Below are positions 53,466 to 63,077 of a stretch of DNA of 64,000 nucleotides, one piece after another. The stretch lies in NCBI GenBank assembly GCA_963575745.1, contig CAUYUJ010020170.1, positions 427,187 to 491,186 of the forward strand, given 5' to 3'. This stretch comes from Prorocentrum cordatum (lineage: Eukaryota; Sar; Dinophyceae; Prorocentrales; Prorocentraceae). Below the pieces are notes generated by a model, which saw only the letters and a list, made by a program, of their open reading frames with translations, did no database searches and was not told the DNA's origin. A program made the translations under genes and the position numbers. Numbering within the stretch: position 1 is the stretch's first letter; every line of letters starts with the position of its first letter.

Positions 53466-54165
53466 TGCTTGTTCGTGAGGCAGCCGCTGGGTCTGGGATG
53501 TCAGAAGCTTCCCTCGGGTTCCTCGCTTGGGTTCCTCCAAGCTTCTTGGGGTTCCCCGAGCAATGCTTTCGCCAGGTTCCTCGGGTTCCTGCAGCAATGC
53601 AAAGCACTGTTAACAAATGCCAAGACATGCAATGCCAAGCAATGACAAAGCAATGCAACGCAATCCCAGGCAATACAGAGCAATTCCAAAGCAATGCAAA
53701 TGGCAAGCAATGCCAAGTCGGAGGTTGCGGGTTGAGATCGCAGTGGAACGGCGAGCCCCCCACCAGGAAGTCGGTTTTGGTTTCGTGTTCGTGTCGTGCG
53801 TGCGGGCGAGGCCAAGCTGCGTGGGCGCGCTAGAGAAATGATGCCGCCGTGGCTGGAGACTGGAGCTGGTTGTCCGCCCCTCCCCCCCACAGCACGCGGT
53901 GGCCGGGGGTGTCCTGTCGGTGTCTTGTCGGTGTCCCGTCGGTGTCCAGTCGGTGTTCCGTGTCTTGGAGCAGGGCGGCGCGAGTCAGGGTCCCAGAGCA
54001 GGGCGGCGCGATCGATTGTGAGGTCGTTTGGGAGATCGATAGTGAGATCCGTAGTGAGCTCGATGGTGAGGTCGATAGAGGGATCGATATCGATAGAGGG
54101 ATCGATTTGGAGATCGATAGTCATCACGTGTCGTCGCTAACTCGAGGGCGCGTCACCAGCATCGT
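53466..54165 (+). repeat. Run of unrelated short minisatellites
   Basis: 53510-53600: GGGTTCCTC words. 53590-53725: GCAATGCCAA words. 53908-53965: GTGTCCCGTCGG units of 12 bp. 54005-54120: GATCGATAGTGAG units. Each type occupies 60-140 bp and abuts the next. Confidence 0.75.
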
Positions 54166-54172
54166 CATCATC

Positions 54173-55356
54173 GAAAGAGCGTGTTCTACCGCTGCTGGCG
54201 GAAAACCGGGGGGGGTCACTACCGCTTCGAACCCCTCCCCCCCCCCTCCGGAAAACCCGGGGGGGTCACTACCGGTTCGAACCCCTCCCCGCCCCTCTCC
54301 CCAGTTCATCATGAAAAGGGGGGGGGTCACTACCGGTTCGACCCCCCCCTCCCCCCTTCGAAAACCGGGGGGGGTCACTACCGGTTCGAACCCCCCGCCC
54401 CCCTCCTCCCCCCCCTCCTCGAAAACCGAGGGGGGGTGCGGACAGTGGTGGGGACGGTGGTAGTGGGGACAGTGGTGAGGGGACAGCGGGACAGTGGTGG
54501 GGACAGTGGGACAGTGGTGGGGACTGTAGTGGTGGGGACAGTGGTGAGGACAATGGTGGGAGCAGTGGGGACAGTGGACGGTGGTGGGGACGGTGGTGGT
54601 GGGGACAGTGGTGAGGGGACAGGGGGAGGTGGAAACAATGGGACAGTGGAGGGTAAAGTGGTGGTGGGGACAGTGGTGAAGGCGGTGGCGAGGACGGCGG
54701 TGGACAATGGGACAGAGGTACAGTGGGGACAGTGGTGGGGACAGTGGGGACAGTGGTGGGAACAGTGGGACAGCTCAGTGGGACAGCTCATGGGGGGGAC
54801 AGCGGAGGAGTCGGTGGGACAGTGGGGACAGTGGGGATAGTTCGAGCAGTGGTTGGGGCGTGGAGAAGTGGGGAGAGTGGACCGTGGTGGGAACAGTGGT
54901 GGGGGACAGTGGGGACAGTGCGACAGTGGTAGGGAGCACTGGTGGGGACAGTAGGGACGGTGGTTGGAATAGCAGTGGGGACAGTGGTGGTGAGGACAGT
55001 GGTGCTGGGCAACAAAACCAGTGGGGGATTGTGTGCGAGCGGTGGTAGGGGACCGGGAGTCGTTTGCTGGCGGTTGAGTGGGTGGGGTTGGGGTTCGAAC
55101 CGGTAGTGACCCCCTCTGGTTTTCGAGGGGGAGGGGGGGTTCGAAAACGGTAGTGACCCCCCCCGGGTTTTCGAGGGGGAGGGGGCCGGGTGGGGGGGAG
55201 GGGTTAGGGGGAGGGGGGGGGTTTTTGCCGGGGGAGGGGGAGGGGGGGGGCCAGCAGGGGGGGGAGGGGGATTTTCGGAGGGGGGTGGTGACGACCCGGG
55301 TTCCGGAGGAAGAGGGGGGTAATTTCCTAAGTCAAGCGGCGGTGGATCACGCTCTC
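54173..55356 (+). repeat. Element with terminal inverted repeats and a 12-bp core, copy 1
   Basis: Left end GAAAGAGCGTGTTCTACCGC; right end AGCGGCGGTGGATCACGCTC, its imperfect reverse complement. Inside are several GGTCACTACCGGTTCGAACC blocks on the left, a long GTGGGGACAGTG array (54435-55015), and reverse-complement GGTTCGAACCGGTAGTGACC blocks on the right (55090-55160). No coding sequence. Confidence 0.8.
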
Positions 55357-56410
55357 TCTCTCTCTCTTTTTTGTCTTTCTCTCTCTCTCTCTCTCTCATC
55401 ATCACACCCATCGCATTTGCCAGCAGCTGGTTCTTCCCCCTATCCCCCAACATCTTTATCACCAGAAAGGTGGTCGAATAGGTATTGTTTTGCGTTGCTC
55501 TGAACTGTTCTTCATTGCCTTGGAAGAAGGACTACCCCTAATTGGGGTCGCGCTGGGCTCATATTTTGAACATTCTTGATTGGGTTTTGCCCAATTGGGG
55601 TCTGATTTGCTTGTGAAACACACCGATGGGTGCGACGCCCTTCGTTCGAGTCATTCCCCGGGTTTTTGGGTTTCTCGGGCTTCCTTCCGCAATTGTTTTT
55701 TTCTCCATTGAGGGGGGGCGCATATTCACTGACACTTGCGACGTGCCTTTCTTATATTTTGCTCTGCTATAGCATGGTTCGCATTGCTACAACGATTCGC
55801 AGAGCTACACGCGGCCACTAGGATCGTGCGGCGCCTGTGTGTCCTGGCAGAGACACATTCGTGGCGATTGGTCTTATGTACATTTGTTTATCTGGCACAT
55901 GCTACATGCAGGCTCATGACTCGCAGTGATAGCTGGTCATTTGACCCGCGTTACTTTCTACCGGGTCCGGCGCTGGAGATCCCCCCAGAGGCCTCCTCCT
56001 CTGGAGGCTTCAAAGGGACCCAGACAAGAAAAACAATTGACACCTCGATCCTTCTCTACCTGCTCCCCCCTTCTGCTCCTCCCTCCCTCCCCCCCTCTCC
56101 CGCCCCCTCTCTCGGCGGCGGAGTGTTGTCCACTCGTGAGTCGCTCGTGGAAGTTTTGAAAACGGAGTGCGCCGACTGTGGCCCTGAGGGTTTTCCCAAA
56201 AGTCGCGGTCCTGTCGGTCCGCTCGATGCTCCATGGTTCCCAGCGTCTGGCCCTTTTGGGACCTCCACGATTTGCATGTCTGTTTTTGCGCTGTGGCCGC
56301 ACGGCTGCGGCTGACGGTCGCTCAGTCGGGGAACGTTCACCGCGGACCCGCAAAGGCCAGGAGAAAGTTGGCCCGCATCCGTGAGGGTTTGTCCACGTCC
56401 TGCGAGGGGA
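55357..56410. other. Unassigned DNA
   Basis: CT repeats at 55352-55396. 55480-55960 is AT-richer unique sequence. Open frames exist (for example 55736-56314 plus), without a recognisable domain. Confidence 0.4.
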
Positions 56411-56803
56411 GAATGAGGAGGAGCAGGAGGAGGAGGAGGAGGAGGAGGAGGTGGAGGAGGAGGAGGAGGAGGAGGAGGAGGAGGCGGGGGGCCCCCAGGC
56501 GGTCTTGGCGATCGCCGCTCACGTTCGACCGCCACCGTGTCCGCCGATGGCGGCACGGCGTGCGGACGGGGCGCCCGCCGCACCCTCCCCGCCTCTCTCG
56601 GTGGCCCCTCGTCGCCCTCCAAGTGGGAGGGGCCGAGGGGTCGGGGGCAGGCAGCCGTCGGGTGGCCTCCGCGGGTGCAGCCTCCGCGGGTGCAGCGTTT
56701 CTCTTCCACCCTCCTCCTTCCTCTCATTCCTCTATCCTCCTACTGCCTCATCTCCTCCTCCTCCTCCTCCTCCTCCTCCTCCTCCTCCTCCTCCTCCTCC
56801 TCC
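56411..56803. repeat. GGA array, spacer, TCC array
   Basis: GGA repeats (56411-56487) and TCC repeats (56751-56803) face each other across 260 bp. The spacer has a CCTCCGCGGGTGCAG duplication (56667 and 56682). Confidence 0.85.
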
Positions 56804-57473
56804 CGCGCACGCTGTGCGCTGCAAGGGGCCCAAAGAGCCCCCCCTCTCTCGGCGGCGCGCCCAGGGGGAGAGGCAGAATTTGGCGGGCCTCCTCGGAGGC
56901 CTCGTGAGGAGCCTTCTGAGCCCTCTCCGCAGGCGCAGGCGCAGTCGCCTTCTCGGGAGGCGGGAGGGCTGCCGAGAAGCCACGCCGCCCCCTGAGAGGG
57001 CCTGCCCGGCCCTTTGAGATGCAACTCCTGGGAGGTCAAATTCCGACTCTGCCCTGGTCCGAAAGCCTTGAGGATCGAGGGCCGATCCCTCGCCTCTTGA
57101 AACCCCGATCTCACAGGGCCGCCCGCTGGCGCAGCTGACTGCGGCCTCGGCAAAGGTGGGCGAGCACGTCGGCGCAGAGGAGAACCCAGAGCATTTTGCT
57201 CGGGTGGCGCACAACTGGACGAGCGTTTGGGACGCGAGCTGAATCCGGCTTAATCCCGTTTGATCCAGTTTTATCCCGCTTCATCCGCGGCCGCCAATCA
57301 ATTCTCCTTGATTTTTCCGGCGGAGACCTCCCAGTCACTGCCTCCCAACCTTCTCGCTTTCCTCGGCGCGCGCCGCGTTCCCTCCTCTCCCTGGTTGCCC
57401 CCCGGGGGGATGGGGCGCAGGGCTCGAGCGAAACGATTTCGTGGGCCGTTTTCGCCTTGATCTCTTGCTGCCT
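56804..57473. other. Unassigned DNA
   Basis: A CCTTCTGAG/CTTCTCGGGAGG palindrome-rich part (56880-56980) resembles 21.7 kb. Nothing else is recognised; 57240-57295 repeats ATCCCGTTTGATCC-like words. Confidence 0.4.
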
Positions 57474-57655
57474 GCAGAGATCCGACGCTCCCAAAAAGTA
57501 GGCGCGGGCGGTTTTTGGCTGTTTTCGGCCGGGGGCCCTCGCCGGGATCTGGGAGCGTCAAAACACGACCCTAGACGAAAATATCGGCCCTAGGGAAGTG
57601 GTCCAGACCTCCGGGGCCCACGCATCGAAAACATTGGAGCAGCCGGGGTCTGCAG
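57474..57655 (+). repeat. Dispersed repeat, copy 2 (partner at 30.09 kb)
   Basis: AGAGATCCGACGC, GGCGGTTTTTGGCTGTTTTC, GGGGCCCTCGC and GGGGCCCACGCATCGAAAAC appear in the same order as at 30089-30265. In both places a GGA array lies downstream. Confidence 0.8.
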
Positions 57656-58066
57656 CAGAGGCGGAACGAAGGCGGAACGGAGGAGAGCGAAAACAGCACG
57701 AGATCGGAGAACATTATTTTGGTCGAGCCTTGCTTCCTCCTCCGTCCCCCAATATCTCGGAGGTGATTTCTCTTAGGCGCATCACCGGGCGTGTCGGCAG
57801 GGCGGATCGGGCGGAATTCGAAACGTGGATCTCGCCTCAGAGTGTTCAGGTCGAGCCTCGATAGGGGGAGAGGGGAGTGGGCGCCTCCCGCGCCCGCGGC
57901 CGCGCAGGTGGACGGGGACGGCGCGGTCGCGGCCGAGGAGGGCCAGGGGCAGGGCGTCAGCTCCGCAGCGACCTCTGCGCCGGCAGGGCTCTCCGCGGCG
58001 CCACTGGGCCCTCCAGCCTGCAGGACCCCCCGCCCTCCCCCCCAAGCCGCTCTGACAGTAATTTGA
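57656..58066. other. Unassigned DNA
   Basis: Nothing recognised on either strand. Confidence 0.4.
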
Positions 58067-58166
58067 GGAGGAGGAGGAGGAGGAGGAGGAGGAGGAGGAG
58101 GAGGAGGAGGAGGAGGAGGGGAAAGGAGGAGGAGGAGGAGGAGGAGGAGGAGGAGGAGGAGGGGAA
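58067..58166 (+). repeat. GGA array
   Basis: GGA repeats, purines on the plus strand. Confidence 0.9.
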
Positions 58167-59391
58167 GGGGGCGTTGAAGAGCTAGCCGTCCGACTTCTTC
58201 GCCTCTGCTGCCGCCACTGCTGGATTCTCCTCGGAACATGTGTCGTCCAAGATGTCTTGCCCTCTAGCAAGCCTCCTGAGCAGCTCGAGGGCCTCTCGAG
58301 GCTAGATGGGCACTGGCTCCTTCAAGTGTGGTGGCACGGGAAGTTGGAATCTTACTCTCAATATTGTGTTCACTGAAATAGCGAGGCGAGTGTAGAGGCG
58401 CTCTCACTCGCTGGTATCGGTTCGGGAGCGAACCATTTTCGCGCTCAGTCTGTGCGAACAGTCCTTGATCCAAGTTGGTTACGGACAGTTTCTGTCCGTT
58501 GGCGGAGGTGGCGCTGCCACCACCTCTGCATTTATCACTACGACCGCCTGGGCGGACAAATCCTGCCCCCCCAGGCACATGATAAATTCGGCCACGCTCG
58601 CTGGACAGCCTTCGGCGCAGGCAGTGGCGTTGCCACCACCCCCTGGACAACTGAGCTGTCGCACCGAGTCCGTGACACGATGCATGGCCGAAGCATTCGC
58701 CTAAGCACTGGCGAAAAACCGGCGTGCTGGCCCATCCGCTAGCGATTTGGGTCCGGCGGGGATCCTCCAGCCTCTCGCCGGGGAGATCCTCGAGGCATGT
58801 TCCGTGGAGGGCTTCCCGGAGCATGCATCCGGCGCCATGCGCCGGGGCCAGCAGGGCCTTTGGGGTGGATTCGGTCCACGCTCCTCATCCAGCCAGCGTC
58901 GGCACAGTGGGTCGCGATCGCCTGGCAAGGATGCCTCGGGTCCGCGGGGGGGGCCAGTCCGCCAACATTTGCGATGAAATCAAAGTATGTACAAACGAAC
59001 ATGCGTGACCAAGCACTCGCACGCCAGCGTGTCCATGGACACCGGTGCATCCCGTCACCTTTACATTCCAAGCTCAACGGGCGCGGCGGCGCCGAAAACG
59101 GCCGCAAATTCTCAATTACAACGGCAGGAATGGCGAGATTGAATGGGCCAGCCGGCTAACTCGGGCAAGCTGCGCGTGCGGATGTCGCAAATCTTTGAAT
59201 CCGAAATGTATCCTAATTTTGGCCATGCCTGAAACGCTAAATGTTTCTGTCAGTCCATCTGCACGCGCGCTGCTCATCTGAGGGCACATGCCCAAGTTCG
59301 AGTAATTTTGCCTCAACCATGGCACGAAGAGCCGCGGCACGATTGGCTTGGCAGCGGGTCCGCCATGACCCCTGCCCTTGAAAAGTGCACA
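58167..59391. other. Unassigned DNA with small hairpins
   Basis: GGTGGC GCT GCCACC (58506) and GTGGC GTT GCCAC (58624) are hairpins in a repeated context. CCTGGGCGG...GCCCCCCCAGG (58548-58582) and GCATTTATCA...TGATAAATT (58528-58587) are nested inverted repeats. Frames on both strands are open without a known domain. Confidence 0.4.
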
Positions 59392-60316
59392 GGCTCCCCC
59401 CTCTTCCTCCGGAACCCGGGGGTCCCCCCCCCTCCGAAAATCCCCCCCCGCCCTGCTGGACCCCCCCCCCTCCCCTCCCCCAGCAAAACCCCCCTCCTCC
59501 CCTAACCCTCCCCCCCCCCTTCCCCCTCGAAAACCGGGGGGGGTCACTACCGGTTCGAACCCCCCCCTTCGAAAACCGGAGGGGGGGTCACTACCGGTTC
59601 GAACCCTTCCCACCCCTCACCGCCAGCAAACGACTCCCGGTCCCTACCACCGTCCGCACCACATCCCCCATTGTTGTTCCCAGCACCATTGTCCTCACCA
59701 CCACTGTCCCCACTGGTTCCACCACCATCCCTACTGTCCCCACCAGTGCTCCCACCACTGTCGCACTGTCCCCACTGTCCCCACCACTGTTCCCACCACT
59801 TGTTCCACTTTCCCCATTTTCTCCACGGCCCCAACCACTGCCCGACTATCCCCACTGTCCCCACTGTTCCACTGACTCCTCCGCTGTCCCACTGAGCTGT
59901 CCCACTGTTCCCACCACTGTCCCCACTGTCCCCACCACTGTCCCCACTGTACCTCTGTCCCATTGTCCACCGCCGTCCTCGCCACCGCCTTCACCACTGT
60001 CCCCACCACCACTGTACCCTCCACTGTCCCACTGTTTCCACCACATTCCCACTGTCCCCACACCACTGTCCCCACCACCACCGTCCCCACCACTGTCCCC
60101 AGTGTTCCCACCATTGTCCTCACCACTGTCCCCACCACTACCGTCCCCACCACTGTCCCACTGTCCCCACCAATGTCCCGCTGTCCCCTCACCACTGTCC
60201 CCACCACCACCGTCCCCACCACTGTCCGCACCCCCCCCGGTTTTCGAGGGGGGGGGGGGTTCGAACCGGTAGTGACCCCCCGGTTTTTCGCCAGCGGCGG
60301 TAGAACACGCTCTTTC
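59392..60316 (-). repeat. Element with 12-bp core, inverted copy 2
   Basis: Reverse-complement relative of 54173-55356: CTCTTCCTCCGGAACCCGGG at the left, GGTCACTACCGGTTCGAACC blocks, CACTGTCCCCAC array (59690-60230), and right end GCGGTAGAACACGCTCTTTC, the exact complement of the left end of copy 1. The far left end has diverged. Confidence 0.8.
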
Positions 60317-60581
60317 AAACATGATTAGAACACTTTTCCGACAGTAAAACCATTTTTCAACTCCGTGATAGGACTCTTAGGGTGTCCACTGTCGCGGCAT
60401 CCACAACCCTAAGGGGGGGTCGGCGGACCGAGGATTCTCACACGGCAGTCTTCCGACGGGACATGTCCCGCATGTAAGATATTTTTCTGGAGCGGCCTGT
60501 GAAGAGGGAAGTTGGAGGGAGGGCTGATTGCAAAATCGCTGAAATCGCTGATGCGTCTTTGATTTGCATTGGTCCTCGCCG
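60317..60581. other. Unassigned DNA
   Basis: Nothing recognised. Confidence 0.4.
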
Positions 60582-60639
60582 CCTCCTCCTCCTCCTCCCC
60601 TCCTCCTCCTCCTCCTCCCTCCTCCTCCTCCTCCTCCTC

Positions 60640-60672
<33 letters not shown>

Positions 60673-61485
60673 TCCTCCTCCTCCCCCCCCTCCTCCTCCT
60701 CTAGGCCTCCCTCCTCGCTCCCCCCTCCTCCTTCGCATCCCTCCTCGGGCCCCCTCCTTCTCCCTCAAGCTTCGAGCAACGGACCTCCAGCTCTCCGATG
60801 GGCTGAGGAGAAGTGGGGGGGGGAGGGGGAGGCGGAAGAGGAACATGAGGTGGAGGAGGAGGAGGAGGAGGAGGAGGAAGAGGAGGACGAGGAGGGAAAG
60901 GAGGAAGGGGGAGGAAGAGAAGGAGGAGGAAGGGGAGGACGAGGCTCGAGCGTCCTTGCCTTCCCTTGTTCACGCTTCGGTCTCGCTCATCTTTTTAGAG
61001 TTGTTGTATGGCTCTTGCCGCCACAACGCCATATCACAGTCTGCACCTGATCCTGTTCGCCGAGGCACTTGCGAGGAGCACAATGAATTGGACGAGGAGG
61101 AGGTGGAAGAGGAGTATGAGGAGGAGGAGGCGGAGGAGGAGGAGAAAGACGAGGAGGAGGAGGAGAAAGAGGAGGAGGAGGAGGAGGAGGAGGACGGCCG
61201 AGATTCGAGAGTAAATGTTTCGGTCCTGGTTAAACGACAAAGCGGTCCCCGAGGAAGGGATCGGTTTTTCCTCTCCGGGCAGCCCGCAGCGGAAGTCCCC
61301 GGGGTCGGGGTCAGAGTAGTAGTCGGGGGAGGAGCAGCAGGAGGAGGAGGAGGAGGAGGAAGAGAAAGGGGAGGATGGGGGGAGGAGGAGGAGCAGGAGC
61401 AGGAGCAGGAGGAGGAGGAGGAGGAGGAAGAGGAGGAGGAGGAGGAGGAAGAGGAGGAGGTGGTTGAGGAGGAGGAGAATCGAGA
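60582..61485. repeat. TCC array followed by three GGA arrays
   Basis: TCC repeats (60582-60720), then GGA repeats (60830-60945, 61087-61200, 61327-61485). The polarity switch makes a large imperfect inverted repeat. The spacer at 61225-61325 has a diverged copy at 61630-61740, sharing GGGCAGCCCGCAGCGGA and GGTCAGRRT. Confidence 0.85.
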
Positions 61486-61624
61486 TTCGAGGATCAAGGG
61501 TTCGCCTCGACTTCTGATTCGCTTTTGGGGCATTCCAGGGCTTCTGAATCTGGTTTCGTGTTTTTTCATTGTCGACGTCCTCCCACAGTTTCAGCCTCTA
61601 GAGGCTCGTCTTCGGGACCCAGCG

Positions 61625-62227
61625 TCAACAAGAACAGCCCAGAGGAGTAAACGGCTCACGGGGAAGGGGTCGGTACTTCTGGGCAGCCCGCAGCGGAGGT
61701 CCCTGGAGGTCCCCACGTGGGAGGCCAGGGTCAGGATCACGACGGCCAGCTCGTCGAGGTTGTCGTGGGGGTCCTCGGGCCCTGGAGGCTTCTCCCCGGC
61801 ATCGAGTGAAGGAACGGTTGCCATGACCAAGCTGTCGTAGGATCGTGTCGATGCAGATGTTGGTCGTAGTCCATGCCAGCCGTCGCCGATTCGCGAGGAT
61901 GAATAGACGGTTCGAAACTGTTTCGCAAATATTGTTGGGAGTCTCGTTCAACTTAAACTCCGATCCTCCATCCCTCCAAACTCCGCCGCAGGCGCCAGGA
62001 ATAATAATGATTTCAAATTGCTGCCGTACCCCCAAATTGGAGGCATACCCCTCTGCGTTGCCCAGGACCCCCCAGGAATCCCAGGGGTACTGACGGATTC
62101 TGTTGGTTTCTGGAGGATTCTCCAAATAGAAATAATTGACGTTACGCGCCAACCCTAATTCAAATTCACCCTCCATGCTCAAGCAGCCGTGCCGCGTACG
62201 CCAAGAATAATAATTGTAAGTTGTCAT
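61625..62227 (-). CDS. Unexplained open frame in AT-richer DNA
   Basis: Open for 201 codons on the minus strand. The part from 62227 to about 61800 is protein-like (EFELGLARNVNYFYLENP, QQFEIIIIPGACGGVWR, NNICETVSNRLFILANRR), with balanced amino acids unlike the repeat-derived frames around it. The rest (below 61790) is Arg/Pro-rich and probably out of frame or non-coding. No family is recognised, no splice sites are obvious, and the start codon is a guess. Confidence 0.3.
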   Translation of the reverse strand: MTTYNYYSWRTRHGCLSMEGEFELGLARNVNYFYLENPPETNRIRQYPWDSWGVLGNAEGYASNLGVRQQFEIIIIPGACGGVWRDGGSEFKLNETPNNICETVSNRLFILANRRRLAWTTTNICIDTILRQLGHGNRSFTRCRGEASRARGPPRQPRRAGRRDPDPGLPRGDLQGPPLRAAQKYRPLPREPFTPLGCSC

Positions 62228-62237
62228 TATTCGTCGG

Positions 62238-62362
62238 CAATTTCAAGGTTACCCTGTAATTCCAAGCCCCAGGCCGGCCCCATAATGATAATATTGTTTT
62301 TAGTGATGTTTCAGAACATGATGAGATGTTCGAGTAATTCCAGGGTAACCTTGGAATTACCA
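62238..62362. repeat. Inverted repeat around GGTTACCCT
   Basis: CAAGGTTACCCTGTAATTCC (about 62243) and its counterpart CCAGGGTAACCTTGGAATTA (about 62339) form arms of about 17 bp with one mismatch, 75 bp apart. Confidence 0.6.
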
Positions 62363-62545
62363 GGAAAAAACACAGAAGAAGTAGCTAATCGATAGGGTTA
62401 AACAGTTTTCAGCGCCACGTAATGGCTACATTTCTACTCTTCCACAGCCGCGCTTTCGTCGAGACCGTCGGGATCGTCCTGGGCGGTCTTCTCTGGCCCG
62501 ACCATGCGGCTAGAGAGGCCAAACCCGTTTCCAGGCCTTCCAAAT

Positions 62546-62697
62546 GGAGTCCGAGTAAGTGGTGTCGGAGGATCGTGCCGCATCGCCGACGCATCGTCGA
62601 TGCGGCTCGCTGTGGAGCCCGATGTTCTCCATGTCGACGGCGCAGCGATGTATCGGCAATGCGGCGCGACCCTCCTACCCCATCTACTCAGACATTG
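62546..62697. repeat. Foldback element, copy 2
   Basis: Shares GTCCGAG, GCATCGCCGA, GTGGAG..CGAT.TTCTCCA and CCCCATCT with 50947-51105 in the same order and spacing, but is more diverged. Near its left end it carries GTAAGT (62555-62560). Confidence 0.75.
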
Positions 62698-63017
62698 TTG
62701 AGGAGGCCTCCAGCGCGGAAGGTAGGGTCTAGAGCTCGGCGAGCTCAATCAAAGAACTATGTAAGATCGAGCAGAAACGTTCGGAGGTCCCCGCGGATGC
62801 TTGTGTCGCGCTGATCTGTTCCTGCAAAGTCGAGACGCTGAAGTAAGGACCGCGGAGGAGCTACGGCTTTCGGCCGTTCCTTGGATCTACGTCGTCGAAC
62901 CTGTTCGTGACCAAGGCTCGCCTTTGCCAGGAGAGCCCCCATCGTTCCTTACTCAGCGCTCTTTGTGGTAGCGCGGCGATTGTACTGAGCAAAGTCTGGG
63001 CGTCTGAAACGTTTTAA
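62698..63017. other. Unassigned DNA
   Basis: Nothing recognised on either strand. Confidence 0.4.

Positions 63018-63074
<57 letters not shown>
63018..63074 (+). repeat. GAC (ACG) microsatellite
   Basis: About 19 uninterrupted GAC repeats. Confidence 0.95.

Positions 63075-63077
<3 letters not shown>

Noticed and set aside
54240-60270. GGTTCGAACC blocks as Pol III B boxes or tRNA T arms
   Set aside because: The word matches the B-box consensus, but it is a 10-bp palindrome repeated in G/C runs with no A box, no cloverleaf and no T-run terminator.
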